DNA from: Brevundimonas sp. | Lineage (GTDB): Bacteria > Pseudomonadota > Alphaproteobacteria > Caulobacterales > Caulobacteraceae | Length of the DNA: 64,000 nucleotides | Assembly: GCF_013912005.1 (NCBI RefSeq) | Contig: NZ_JACESB010000008.1 | Coordinates: 1-64,000, forward strand | Direction of reading: 5' to 3' | In this document: piece by piece, positions 35,468 through 44,672 of the stretch | How the letters are laid out: each line of letters starts with the position of its first letter | Numbering within the stretch: position 1 is the stretch's first letter | Notes under the pieces: generated by a model | The model's database searches: none | Told to the model about the DNA's origin: nothing | Seen by the model: the letters and a program-made list of their open reading frames with translations, nothing else | Made by a program: the position numbers and the translations under genes

Positions 35468-36114
35468 CCGGTTCTCTCATCATCGCCGTCGACGGACCCG
35501 CCGCCTCGGGCAAGGGCACCATCGCCGCCCGGCTGGCCGCGCTCTACGGCCTGCCGCACCTCGACACCGGCCTGCTTTACCGGGCGGTGGGGCTGGGCGT
35601 GCTCGACGCCGGCGGTTCGCTGGACGACGCCGCGGCGGCCGAAGCGGTCGCCCGCCGCCTGGACGCCAGCCACCTGACCGACATCGACCGCCTGACCGAT
35701 CGCGGCGCCGGCGAGGCCGCCAGCCGGGTGGCGGGGTATCCGGGCGTTCGCGCGGCCCTGCTCGACTTCCAGAAGGCCTTCGCCGCCCGCCCGGGCGGCG
35801 CCGTGCTGGACGGCCGCGACATCGGCACGGTCATCGCCCCGGAAGCGCCCGCCAAGCTCTATGTCACCGCCGCGCCCGAGGTGCGGGCCCGGCGGCGCTG
35901 GAAACAACTGACCGGCCGGGGCGAGACGATCGCCTTCGAGGACATGCTGGCCGACATCGTCCGGCGCGACGCGCGCGACGCGGGCCGGGGGGCGGCCCCG
36001 ATGGTGCAGGCGGCCGACGCCGTCTTGCTGGACACGTCCGATATGGATATAGAGGCCGCCTTCGATGCGGCCCGCCGTATCGTCGAGGCGGCGCGCGCGA
36101 ACCACGGTCTCTGA
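35464..36114 (+). CDS. cmk: Cytidylate kinase
   Basis: Phosphorylates CMP and dCMP. It has 216 residues with P-loop [12 protein letters not shown] (about 10-21), a CMP-binding insert, [13 protein letters not shown] and the LID arginines. The ATGA overlap with aroA implies coupled translation; rpsA follows after 152 nt, the common aroA-cmk-rpsA order. Confidence 0.96.
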   Translation: MTGSLIIAVDGPAASGKGTIAARLAALYGLPHLDTGLLYRAVGLGVLDAGGSLDDAAAAEAVARRLDASHLTDIDRLTDRGAGEAASRVAGYPGVRAALLDFQKAFAARPGGAVLDGRDIGTVIAPEAPAKLYVTAAPEVRARRRWKQLTGRGETIAFEDMLADIVRRDARDAGRGAAPMVQAADAVLLDTSDMDIEAAFDAARRIVEAARANHGL

Positions 36115-36213
36115 CCAGCTTCGCAAATCCAACGCTCCCAACCTCGCCAGCCGCGGGCGTTCTGGCCTTCGCAGCCTCGCATCCCGACGACCTGTCTCAC
36201 AGTCCACCACCTT

Positions 36214-36237
36214 GCGCGGGGCCGTCCGGCCGCGCGC
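36214..36237 (+). other. Stable hairpin in the rpsA leader
   Basis: A 10-bp GC stem with one mismatch (36214-36223 with 36228-36237, GTCC loop) lies 30 nt before the rpsA ATG. There is no T-tract, so it is not a terminator. It could serve S1 autoregulation. The rest of 36115-36266 shows no recognisable promoter. Confidence 0.35.
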
Positions 36238-36266
36238 CACAACCCATTCTCCAACCCAAGAGCTAC

Positions 36267-37970
36267 ATGACCGACACCCTCTCCCCCACCCGCGACGATT
36301 TCGCCGCCCTCCTCGACCAGCAGCTGCAGGGTCGCGACCTCGGCGAAGGCCAGGTCGTCCACGGCCGCGTCGTCGGCATGGAAAAGGACATCCTGATCAT
36401 CGACGTCGGTCTGAAGACCGAAGGCCGCATCCCGGCCCGCGAATTCGGCATCGGCGAAGGCGCGGTGATCCCGAAGGTCGGCGACAACGTCGAGGTCTAC
36501 CTGGAGCGCGTCGAGAACGCCCTGGGCGAGGCGGTCATCAGCCGCGACAAGGCCCGCCGCGAGGAAGCCTGGACCCGTCTGGAAGTGGTCTTCGCCGAAG
36601 GCCAGCCGGTCAACGGCGTCATCGTCGGCCGCGTCAAGGGCGGCTTCACCGTCGACCTCGGCGGCGCCTCGGCCTTCCTGCCGGGCTCGCAGGTCGACAT
36701 CCGCCCGGTGCGCGACGTCGCCCCGCTGATGGGCAAGGAGCAGCCCTTCGCCATCCTCAAGATGGACCGTCCGCGCGGCAACATCGTCGTCTCGCGTCGC
36801 GCCATCCTGGAAGAGGCCCGCGCCGAACAGCGCACCGAGCTGGTCGGCCAGCTGCAGGAAGGTGAAGTCCGCGAAGGCGTGGTCAAGAACATCACCGACT
36901 ACGGCGCGTTCGTGGATCTCGGCGGCATCGACGGCCTGCTGCACGTCACCGACATGTCGTGGAAGCGCGTCTCGCACCCGTCGCAGGTCCTCGCCGTCGG
37001 CGACACCGTCAAGGTCCAGATCGTCAAGATCAACCCGGACACCCAGCGCATCAGCCTCGGCATGAAGCAGCTGCAGGCCGACCCGTGGGACGGCGTGGAA
37101 GCCAAGTATCCGGTCGGCGCCAAGATGTCGGGCCGCATCACCAACATCACCGACTACGGCGCCTTCGTGGAGCTGGAAGCCGGCGTCGAGGGCCTGGTCC
37201 ACGTCTCGGAAATGTCCTGGACCAAGAAGAACGTCCACCCCGGCAAGATCGTCTCGACCTCGCAGGAAGTCGACGTGGTCGTGCTGGACGTCGACGCCTC
37301 GAAGCGCCGCATCTCGCTGGGCCTGAAGCAGGCCCAGGACAACCCGTGGGACGCCTTCGTCGCCGCGCACCCGATCGGCTCGACCGTCGAGGGCGAGGTC
37401 AAGAATGCCACCGAGTTCGGCCTGTTCATCGGCCTGGACAACGACATCGACGGCATGGTCCACCTGTCGGACCTCGACTGGAACGTGTCGGGCGAGGAAG
37501 CCATCCAGCGCTACCGCAAGGGCGAGACCGTCAAGGCCAAGGTGCTGGACGTCGACGTCGAGAAGGAGCGCGTCTCCCTGGGCATCAAGCAGCTCGGCGG
37601 CGACCCGATGGAAGGCGACACCTACCGGAAGGGCCAGCAGGTCACCGTCACCGTGACCTCGATCGAGACCGGCGGCATCGAGGTGAAGTTCGGCGAGGAC
37701 GACGCGCCGGTCACCGCCTTCATCCGCAAGTCGGACCTGTCGCGCGACCGCAACGAGCAGCGCCCCGAGCGCTTCTCGGTCGGCGACCGCGTCGACGCCA
37801 TGATCACCTCGGTGGACAAGGCCTCGCGCCGCGTCTCGGTGTCGATCAAGGCGCTGGAGATGAAGGACGAGCAGGAGGCCATCGAGCAGTTCGGCTCGTC
37901 GGACTCGGGCGCCTCGCTGGGCGACATCCTCGGCGCGGCCCTGCGCGAGAAGGCCGGCTCGAAGGAGTAA
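36267..37970 (+). CDS. rpsA: 30S ribosomal protein S1
   Basis: Brings structured mRNAs to the ribosome. The 567 residues comprise six S1/OB repeats; the four C-terminal ones carry the [12 protein letters not shown] / LLHVTDMSW type signature, while the first two are the divergent ribosome-binding ones ([37 protein letters not shown]). Codon use is highly biased, as expected of an abundant protein. It ends in a terminator 26 nt downstream. Confidence 0.98.
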   Translation: MTDTLSPTRDDFAALLDQQLQGRDLGEGQVVHGRVVGMEKDILIIDVGLKTEGRIPAREFGIGEGAVIPKVGDNVEVYLERVENALGEAVISRDKARREEAWTRLEVVFAEGQPVNGVIVGRVKGGFTVDLGGASAFLPGSQVDIRPVRDVAPLMGKEQPFAILKMDRPRGNIVVSRRAILEEARAEQRTELVGQLQEGEVREGVVKNITDYGAFVDLGGIDGLLHVTDMSWKRVSHPSQVLAVGDTVKVQIVKINPDTQRISLGMKQLQADPWDGVEAKYPVGAKMSGRITNITDYGAFVELEAGVEGLVHVSEMSWTKKNVHPGKIVSTSQEVDVVVLDVDASKRRISLGLKQAQDNPWDAFVAAHPIGSTVEGEVKNATEFGLFIGLDNDIDGMVHLSDLDWNVSGEEAIQRYRKGETVKAKVLDVDVEKERVSLGIKQLGGDPMEGDTYRKGQQVTVTVTSIETGGIEVKFGEDDAPVTAFIRKSDLSRDRNEQRPERFSVGDRVDAMITSVDKASRRVSVSIKALEMKDEQEAIEQFGSSDSGASLGDILGAALREKAGSKE

Positions 37971-37995
37971 GGCCTTCCGCCGCGGCGGAGACAGG

Positions 37996-38025
37996 AGGGC
38001 GGCCGGAGCGATCCGGCCGCCCTTT
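37996..38025 (+). terminator. Terminator of rpsA
   Basis: A perfect 12-bp stem (37996-38007 with 38012-38023, GCGA loop) with TT after the stem. From here to 38191 no further gene is visible. Confidence 0.8.
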
Positions 38026-38191
38026 GTCGTTCCGGATCGTCCCCGCGTCGGGGCGGTCAACTCATATTTCTGCGCCCGAACCGGCGGTTGGCCCTTTTTC
38101 CCCCCGCAAGCGACCGCTAGGGTGGGCTTGCATCCGGCGCCCGGATGCACCCGTATGGGGCCGGGGCAGGCTGAACAGGGCGGGGGTCCGA

Positions 38192-38482
38192 ATGATCAAG
38201 TCCGGGCTGATCGAAAAGCTCGCTGCAGAGAACACGCACCTGACCCACGCCGAGGTGGAGCGGGTGGTGAATGTGGTGCTCGGCCGGATGGTCGACGCCC
38301 TCGGCGAGGGCGGTCGCGTCGAGCTGCGCGGCTTCGGCGCCTTCTCGGTCCGTTCGCGCCCGGCGCGGGCCGGCCGCAATCCCCGCACCGGCGAGACGGT
38401 CGAGGTTCCGGCCAAGGCCGTGCCCTTCTTCAAGAGCGGCAAGGAGCTGCGCGAACGGCTGAACGCCTCGGGCGACGCCTGA
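38192..38482 (+). CDS. ihfB: Integration host factor beta subunit
   Basis: A DNA-bending nucleoid protein, the partner of IhfA, 96 residues. The DNABII fold is clear: [14 protein letters not shown], the [21 protein letters not shown] arm in two parts, and [15 protein letters not shown]. The position after rpsA is the classic location of ihfB. The start is the ATG at 38192. mscL follows 4 nt later. Confidence 0.95.
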   Translation: MIKSGLIEKLAAENTHLTHAEVERVVNVVLGRMVDALGEGGRVELRGFGAFSVRSRPARAGRNPRTGETVEVPAKAVPFFKSGKELRERLNASGDA

Positions 38483-38486
38483 GCCG

Positions 38487-38909
38487 ATGAGCGTGGCCTC
38501 GGAATTCCGGGAGTTCATCGCCCGCGGCAACGTCATCGACCTGGCCGTCGGGGTGATCATCGGCGCCGCCTTCAACAGCATCGTCAAGAGTCTGGTCGAC
38601 CAGGTGGTCATGCCGCCGATCGGGCTGGCGACCGGCGGGATCGACTTCTCCGAGCTGGAGTGGGTGCTGCGGCCCGAGGACCCCGCCACCGAGGCGGTCG
38701 AGAAGGTGGCCATCCAGTACGGCGCCTTCGTCAACACCCTGATCCAGTTCCTGATCGTGGCGGTGGTGGTCTTCCTCCTGGTCAAGGGGATCAACAGCCT
38801 GCGGCGGAAGCAGGCGGCCCAGCCCGATCCCGCGCCCGCGGCGCCCACCCCGACCGAGGCGCTGCTGACGGAAATCCGCGACGAACTGCGGGCGCGTTCG
38901 CGCGACTGA
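38487..38909 (+). CDS. mscL: Large-conductance mechanosensitive channel
   Basis: A homopentameric osmotic safety valve, 140 residues. EFREFIARGNVIDLAVGVII is the pore-lining TM1, a periplasmic loop follows, then TM2 (about 80-105) and a charged cytoplasmic helix (TEALLTEIRDELRAR). It lies 4 nt behind ihfB, so the two are co-transcribed. Confidence 0.96.
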   Translation: MSVASEFREFIARGNVIDLAVGVIIGAAFNSIVKSLVDQVVMPPIGLATGGIDFSELEWVLRPEDPATEAVEKVAIQYGAFVNTLIQFLIVAVVVFLLVKGINSLRRKQAAQPDPAPAAPTPTEALLTEIRDELRARSRD

Positions 38910-38969
38910 CGCCGTCCACGGTTTCGGAAGAAGCGGCCGGATTCCGCGTTTGACTCTCCGGAAGTGGGG

Positions 38970-38984
38970 GAACAAAAAGGGAAC
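38970..38984 (+). promoter_or_regulatory. LexA box controlling imuA-imuB-dnaE2
   Basis: A perfect GAAC-N7-GAAC direct repeat, the alphaproteobacterial SOS box. TTGACT at 38950-38955 would be the -35 element, putting the -10 inside the box, so LexA would block polymerase. The imuA start codon is 20 nt downstream. Confidence 0.85.
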
Positions 38985-39004
38985 AACCTCCCTTCCGGAC
39001 TCCC

Positions 39005-39658
39005 ATGAGCCTGCCGTCCCTCGCATCGCCGGAGCTGTTCCCCGCCGCGGCCGCCCCGCTGGAGGAGGCGTGCGCGCCCCTGCCGCGGGACGTGGCCGGC
39101 GCCCTGCTGTTCGCCCTGTCGCGACGGCCGGCGGAGGATGACCGGCCGGTGCTGATGGCCCTGCCGCGGGCGTGGCTGGGGGAGTATGGCCGGCCCTATG
39201 CGCCCGGACTGGCCGGGCCGCCGCCGATCCTGGCGCCCGTGGCGACGCCGGCCGAGGCGCTGTGGGCGCTGGAACAGGGACTGCGGTCCGGGGCGGTGGC
39301 GCTGGCGCTGGGCGCGGTGGAGGAGGCGACCCTGGCCCAGAGTCGCCGGCTCGACTTCGCCGCCCGCCACGGGGGCGCCGTGGGCGTCACCCTGTCGCGC
39401 CGTCTGGACGGGCTGAGCGCCGCCCGCCGCCGCTGGCGGATTTCCAGCCGGATCGGCGAGGGCGACCGGGACGACCCCCGGGCGCCCGGTCCGGCCCGGT
39501 TCAGCGTCGAACTGGTCCGCAGCCGCGGCGAACGCCCGGGCGTCTGGATTCTGGAGCAGGATGATGAGACGCATCGTCTCCGTCTGGCTGATCGACTGGC
39601 CGGTCTCCGTCCGGCGGCGGTCGCTGGCGCGGGCGTGCGCTCCGGCCTCGCCGCCTGA
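39005..39658 (+). CDS. imuA: Mutasome protein ImuA (RecA-like)
   Basis: The first gene of the SOS mutagenesis cassette, 217 residues of a degenerate RecA/SulA-like fold: WALEQGLRSGAVALALGAV and RRLDFAARHGGAVGVTLSRR are typical of ImuA. It interacts with RecA and ImuB in other bacteria. The last 98 nt also encode the N-terminus of ImuB in another frame. A LexA box lies just upstream. Confidence 0.9.
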   Translation: MSLPSLASPELFPAAAAPLEEACAPLPRDVAGALLFALSRRPAEDDRPVLMALPRAWLGEYGRPYAPGLAGPPPILAPVATPAEALWALEQGLRSGAVALALGAVEEATLAQSRRLDFAARHGGAVGVTLSRRLDGLSAARRRWRISSRIGEGDRDDPRAPGPARFSVELVRSRGERPGVWILEQDDETHRLRLADRLAGLRPAAVAGAGVRSGLAA

Positions 39659-41174
39659 GCCCGCCCTCGACCCTCGCCAGCCCTTCGCCCTGACCCTGAA
39701 GAACAGCCGGGGCGCGGTGGTGCTGCACGCCCTCAATCCGGCCGCGCGCGCGGCCGGGCTGCGCCGCGGCCAGGGCCAGGCCGACGCCCTGGCCATGATC
39801 CCGCACCTGGTCTGTCGACCGGCCGACCCGGCCGCCGACGCCCGGGCGCTGGAGGCGCTGGCGATCTGGGCCGAGCGCTGGTCCCCCTCGGTCAGCCTCG
39901 ACGCCTCGCCCGACGGGCTGGAGGGACTGTTCCTCGACATCACCGGGGCGGGCCATCTGTTCGGCGGCGAGCGGGCCCTGCTGGCCCGCATCCGGGACCG
40001 GCTGGCCGAGGCCGGGATCGCCGCCCGGGCCGCCGCCGCTCCGACGCCGGGCGCGGCCTGGGCCCTGGCGCGCTGGAGCGACCTGGAGGGCCGCCCGCCG
40101 GTCGTGGGTCAGGACCGCCTGCGCGAGCGGCTGGCCGGGCTGCCGCTGGAGGCGCTGCGGCTCGACGCCGCCGCCCTGGCGCAGGCCCGGCGTTTCGGGC
40201 TGAAGCGGATCGGCGACCTCTACGCCATGCCCCGCGCCGGTCTGGCGCGTCGCTTCCGCGGGGCGGGCGGGCTCGACCTGGTGCGGCGGCTGGACCAGGC
40301 GCTGGGCCACGAGGGCGAGGCCCTGACGCCGGTGCGGCCGCCGGCCCGCTACCGCGCCTGGCAGGCCTTCGCCGAGCCGCTGGGCGATCTCGCCGGCGTG
40401 GAGGCGCGGTTGCCGGCGCTGGCCGATGACCTGGCGGCGGCGCTGGAGCGGGACGGGCAGGGCGCGCGCCGCCTGACCCTGACCGGCTTCCGCACCGACG
40501 GCGGGGCCCCGGCCCTGTCGATCCGCACCGGCCGGCCGGGACGCGACGCGGCGGTGTGGCTGCGCCTGTTCCGCGAGGCAGGGCTGGGGCGGCTGGAGCT
40601 CGGCTTCGGCGTCGACGCCCTGATGCTGGCCGCGGCGGAGGTCGAGCCGCTGGCCGTCCGCCAGGCCGCCCTCCACGACGAGGCGGCGGCGCGGCAGGCG
40701 GAGGATCTGGCGGCGCTGGTCGACCGGCTGTCCGCCCGCCTCGGTCCGGACCGGGTGCTGACCCCTGAAACCGCCGACAGCTGGATTCCGGAACGGGCCG
40801 AACGCTGGCGTCCCGCCCTGGCGGGTCCGCCGGCGGCGCTGGCGGGCGAGCCCGGCCGCCGGCCGATCCTGCTGTTCGACCCGCCCGAGCCGGTCGAGGC
40901 CATCGCCGAACTGCCCGACGGAGCCCCGGCCCGCTTCACCTGGCGGCGGCTGTCGCGGCGGGTGATCCGCGCCGACGGTCCCGAGCGCCTGTCGCCCGAG
41001 TGGTGGCGGCCCGCCGCGGACCGCCGCGCGATCCGCACCCGCGACTACTACCGCGTCGAGGACGAGGCCGGCGGCCGCTACTGGCTGTTCCGAGAGGGGC
41101 TGTACGGGCGCGAGTACGGCGGCGGCGAGGGCGAGCGGGCGCCGTCGTGGTGGATGCACGGGGTGCTGCCGTGA
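39561..41174 (+). CDS. imuB: ImuB, non-catalytic Y-family polymerase
   Basis: The hub of the mutasome; it links the beta clamp to DnaE2. The 537 residues follow the Y-family layout, but the catalytic acidic residues are missing, as is usual for ImuB: RRIVSVWLIDWPV replaces the first active-site strand, and LFLDITGAGHLFGGE lacks the DE pair. The C-terminal ImuB-type region (RRPILLFDPPEPV ... ERLSPEWW) is present, and RPILLF is a candidate clamp-binding motif. It starts within imuA behind GGAGCAGG and overlaps dnaE2 by 4 nt. Confidence 0.93.
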   Translation: MMRRIVSVWLIDWPVSVRRRSLARACAPASPPEPALDPRQPFALTLKNSRGAVVLHALNPAARAAGLRRGQGQADALAMIPHLVCRPADPAADARALEALAIWAERWSPSVSLDASPDGLEGLFLDITGAGHLFGGERALLARIRDRLAEAGIAARAAAAPTPGAAWALARWSDLEGRPPVVGQDRLRERLAGLPLEALRLDAAALAQARRFGLKRIGDLYAMPRAGLARRFRGAGGLDLVRRLDQALGHEGEALTPVRPPARYRAWQAFAEPLGDLAGVEARLPALADDLAAALERDGQGARRLTLTGFRTDGGAPALSIRTGRPGRDAAVWLRLFREAGLGRLELGFGVDALMLAAAEVEPLAVRQAALHDEAAARQAEDLAALVDRLSARLGPDRVLTPETADSWIPERAERWRPALAGPPAALAGEPGRRPILLFDPPEPVEAIAELPDGAPARFTWRRLSRRVIRADGPERLSPEWWRPAADRRAIRTRDYYRVEDEAGGRYWLFREGLYGREYGGGEGERAPSWWMHGVLP

Positions 41175-44100
41175 GCGGCTGGAGCGGCGCCTACGCCGAG
41201 CTCGGCGTGATGACCAACTTCAGCTTCCTGGAGGGGGCGTCGCACCCGGGCGAGCTGATGCTGCAGGCGAAGGCGCTGGGTCTGGCGGCGGTGGGCGTCG
41301 CCGACCGCAACACCCTGGCGGGGGTGGTGCGGGCCCTGATGGGGGCCGAGGAGGCGGATATCCCGCTGCTGGTCGGCTCGCGGCCGGGCTTCGTCGACGG
41401 AACCGAACTGATCGTCTTTCCGCGCGACCGGGCGGCGTACGGCCGCCTGTGCCGCCTGCTGTCGCTGGGCAAGAGCGAGGTGTTCGCCGGCCCCTCCCCG
41501 CCGCAGGACGGGGAGGAGGCGGAACGTATTCCCAAGGCCGAGACCCGGCTGACGTTCGAACAGGCGGCCGCCCTGGGCGAGGGCCTGATCGCCCTCGTCC
41601 CGGCGCCGGAGCGGCCGGACGCCGCTTTCGAGGCGCGGCTGGCGGCGTGGCGGCGGGCCTGGCCCGACGACCTGTATCTGGCCGCAGCCCCCCTGTGGCG
41701 CGGCGACGACCGGCGGCGGCTGAACCGGCTGGCGGCGATGGCGGAGCGCGCCGGCGCGCCGATGATCGCCACCAACGCCGTGCTCTACCACCACCCCGAC
41801 CGGCGGCGGCTGCAGGACGTGCTGACCTGCGTGCGCGAGGGGACCACCATCGACCGCGCCGGCCGCCGGCTGCAGGCCAACGCCGAACGGCATCTGAAGC
41901 CGCCGGCGCAGATGGCGCGCCTGTTCCGCGGCCACGAGGCGGCGCTGGAGCGGACCCTGGAGGTGGTGCGCGCCTGCCGCTTTTCGCTGCGCGAGCTGGA
42001 GTACCTCTATCCCGACGAGCCCGTGCCCGAGGGCTGGACGGCCCAGCGCCGGCTGATCCGTCTGGCGTTCCGCGGCGCGCGGGAGAAGTGGCCTGAAGGC
42101 GTGCCCGCCCGCATCCGCGCGACCATCGTCAAGGAGCTGAAGCTGATCAAGCAGCTGAAGTATCCGAACTACTTCCTGACCGTGCACGACATCGTCGCCT
42201 GGGCCCGGGCGCAGCCGCAGCCGATCCTGTGCCAGGGGCGCGGCTCGGCGGCCAATTCGGTGGTGTGCTTCTGCCTCGGCGTGACCAATGTGAACCCGGC
42301 CGAGCAGGACGTGCTGATCGAGCGCTTCATGTCGGCCGACCGCAACGAGCCGCCCGACATCGACGTCGACTTCGAGCACGAGCGGCGCGAGGAGGTGATG
42401 CAGTACGTCTACCGCCGCTACGGCCGCGACCGGGCGGCGATCGTGGCCACGGTGATCCACTACCGGCCGCGCTCGGCGATCCGCGACGTGGGCAAGGCGC
42501 TGGGCCTGACCGAGGACGTCACCGCCCGCATGGCCGACACCGTCTGGGGCGGCTGGGGCGACGGGGTGAAGGACGAGCACGTCGACCGCGCCGGCCTCGA
42601 CCGCGACGACCCGCGCCTCGCCCTGGCGCTGGAGCTGACCGCCGAGCTGATCAAATTTCCCCGCCACCTCAGTCAGCACGTCGGCGGCTATGTGCTCAGC
42701 CGGACGCCGCTGATCGAGATCGTTCCCGTCGGCAATGCGGCGATGGAGGACCGCACCTTCATCGAGTGGGACAAGGACGACATCGACTTCCTCGGCCTGA
42801 TGAAGGTCGACGTGCTGGCCCTGGGCATGCTGACGGCGATCCGGCGCGGCTTCGACCTGATCGCCGACGCCTACGGCCGGCGCTTCGTGCTGGACACCGT
42901 CCCGCAGGAGGATCCGGCCGTCTACGGCATGCTGTGCCGCGGCGATTCCATCGGCGTCTTCCAGGTCGAGAGCCGGGCCCAGATGGCCATGCTGCCGCGG
43001 CTGCAGCCGCGCACCTTCTACGACCTGGTGGTCGAGGTGGCGATCGTCCGGCCCGGGCCGATCCAGGGCGGCATGGTCCACCCCTACCTGCAGCGGCGGA
43101 AGGAGAAGCGCGAGGCCGAGGCGCAGGGCCGTCCCTACGTCGTCGACTTCCCGCACCCGGCCCCCGAGCACGGCGATCGCGACGAGCTGCGGCGGGTGCT
43201 GCACAAGACCCTCGGCGTGCCCCTGTTCCAGGAACAGGCCATGCGCATCGCCATGGAGGCGGCGCGGTTCAGCTCGAAGGAGGCCAACGGCCTGCGCCGG
43301 GCCATGGCCACCTTCCGGCACATGGGCACGATCCACGAGTACGAGGAGATGTTCGTCGGCCGGATGATCGCACGCGGCTATCCGCCGGCGTTCGCGCAGA
43401 GCTGCTTCGAGCAGATCAAGGGCTTCGGCGAATACGGCTTCCCCGAGAGCCACGCCTGCTCGTTCGCCCACCTCGTCTACGTCTCGGCGTGGATGAAGCA
43501 TCACTGGCCCGAGGCCTTCACCGCCGCCCTGCTGAACAGCCAGCCGATGGGCTTCTACGCCCCCGCCCAGCTGGTCCGCGACGCCCGCGAGCACGGGGTC
43601 GAGGTGCGCCACCCCGACGTCAACGCCAGCGGCTGGGACGCCTCGCTGGAGCCGCGCGACGGGCGCAAGCGGCGCGCCCTGCGGCTGGGGCTGCGGTCGA
43701 TCGACGGCTTCCGCCAGGCCTGGGCCGACGCCATCGTCGCGGCGCGGGCCGCCGGCCCCTTCGCCGATGTCGAGGACCTGCGGCTGCGGGCGCAACTGCC
43801 CCCGGCGGCGCTGGACCGTCTGGCCGAGGCCGACGCCCTCGGCTCGCTCAGCCTGACGCGCCGGCAGGGGATGTGGGCCTCGAAGGGCGCCCCGCCCGCC
43901 GCCTCGGCGCCCCTGTTCGAGGCCATGGGCCTGGTCGAGACCGACGGCCGCCCGCCCGGGGCCCTGCCCGAGCTGGCCCCCTCCGAGGAGGTGGTCGGCG
44001 ACTACCAGTCGATCCGCCTGTCGCTGAAGGGCCACCCGGTCGCCTTCCTGCGCGAGCGCCTCACCCGCGCGGGGGCGCTGACGGCCGCAGCCTACGGCCG

Positions 44101-44464
44101 CCTTCCCAACAACCGCCGGGCGCAGGTCGGCGGGGTGGTGCTGGTCCGCCAGCGCCCGGGCACGGCCAGGGGGGTCTGTTTCATCACCCTCGAGGACGAG
44201 ACCGGGGTGGCCAATCTGGTGCTGTGGGAGTCGGTGTTCGAACGCTTCCGGCCGACGGCCATGGGGGCGCGCATGGTGCTGGCGAAGGGGCGGGTCCAGA
44301 ACGCCGACGGCGTCAGCCATCTGGTGGTCGAGGCGCTGGAGGACTGGACGCCGGCGCTGGGCGACCTCACCCCTGACCGCGCCCCCGGCTCGGCGCACGA
44401 GCCGGCGCGGGGACGCCACCCGCGCGACGTGCGGGTGCTGCCGGGATCACGGGACTTCCACTAA
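41171..44464 (+). CDS. dnaE2: Error-prone DNA polymerase DnaE2 (ImuC)
   Basis: The translesion C-family polymerase, 1097 residues. The PHP domain at the N-terminus (ELGVMTNFSFLEGASHP) is followed by the polymerase core, with catalytic aspartates in PPDIDVDFEHERREEVMQ, then tandem HhH and OB domains, ending in the family signature HPRDVRVLPGSRDFH. The GTG start overlaps the imuB stop (GTGA). With imuA and imuB it forms a complete SOS-inducible mutasome. Confidence 0.97.
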   Translation: MSGWSGAYAELGVMTNFSFLEGASHPGELMLQAKALGLAAVGVADRNTLAGVVRALMGAEEADIPLLVGSRPGFVDGTELIVFPRDRAAYGRLCRLLSLGKSEVFAGPSPPQDGEEAERIPKAETRLTFEQAAALGEGLIALVPAPERPDAAFEARLAAWRRAWPDDLYLAAAPLWRGDDRRRLNRLAAMAERAGAPMIATNAVLYHHPDRRRLQDVLTCVREGTTIDRAGRRLQANAERHLKPPAQMARLFRGHEAALERTLEVVRACRFSLRELEYLYPDEPVPEGWTAQRRLIRLAFRGAREKWPEGVPARIRATIVKELKLIKQLKYPNYFLTVHDIVAWARAQPQPILCQGRGSAANSVVCFCLGVTNVNPAEQDVLIERFMSADRNEPPDIDVDFEHERREEVMQYVYRRYGRDRAAIVATVIHYRPRSAIRDVGKALGLTEDVTARMADTVWGGWGDGVKDEHVDRAGLDRDDPRLALALELTAELIKFPRHLSQHVGGYVLSRTPLIEIVPVGNAAMEDRTFIEWDKDDIDFLGLMKVDVLALGMLTAIRRGFDLIADAYGRRFVLDTVPQEDPAVYGMLCRGDSIGVFQVESRAQMAMLPRLQPRTFYDLVVEVAIVRPGPIQGGMVHPYLQRRKEKREAEAQGRPYVVDFPHPAPEHGDRDELRRVLHKTLGVPLFQEQAMRIAMEAARFSSKEANGLRRAMATFRHMGTIHEYEEMFVGRMIARGYPPAFAQSCFEQIKGFGEYGFPESHACSFAHLVYVSAWMKHHWPEAFTAALLNSQPMGFYAPAQLVRDAREHGVEVRHPDVNASGWDASLEPRDGRKRRALRLGLRSIDGFRQAWADAIVAARAAGPFADVEDLRLRAQLPPAALDRLAEADALGSLSLTRRQGMWASKGAPPAASAPLFEAMGLVETDGRPPGALPELAPSEEVVGDYQSIRLSLKGHPVAFLRERLTRAGALTAAAYGRLPNNRRAQVGGVVLVRQRPGTARGVCFITLEDETGVANLVLWESVFERFRPTAMGARMVLAKGRVQNADGVSHLVVEALEDWTPALGDLTPDRAPGSAHEPARGRHPRDVRVLPGSRDFH

Positions 44465-44465
44465 C

Positions 44466-44672
44466 CTACCGGTGGTGGCGCCACTTCCAGATGCGGTAAC
44501 CCAGAATGGGCAGGAAGCCGCCGACGAGGGCGGCGATCAGCACCGTCCAGAAGCCGCCGCCGAGGCCGTACTCCCCGACCGCCGCCCCGACCCCGGCCGC
44601 CAGCAGCGGGCCGAGCCAGGGCAGCCAGCCGGGCGGCCCGAAGCGAAATCCCGTCATCCGGGGATCAGGCAT
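44466..44672 (-). CDS. Small membrane protein (68 aa)
   Basis: Not recognised. Two hydrophobic segments (about 17-33 and 41-60) are joined by a Gly-rich turn, and the C-terminus is basic (YRIWKWRHHR), suggesting a hairpin in the inner membrane. The ATG overlaps the 3' end of hppD by 8 nt, so it may be coupled to it. It converges with dnaE2, 1 nt apart. Confidence 0.6.
   Translation of the reverse strand: MPDPRMTGFRFGPPGWLPWLGPLLAAGVGAAVGEYGLGGGFWTVLIAALVGGFLPILGYRIWKWRHHR

Noticed and set aside
41078-44419. Very long antisense open frame (over 1,100 codons) opposite dnaE2, and similar frames such as 5861-8599 opposite the M2 peptidase and mtgA genes
   Set aside because: In DNA this GC-rich, stop codons are rare in several frames. 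The translations are low-complexity runs of Arg, Gly, Ala, His and Asp, and the opposite strand encodes recognised families.
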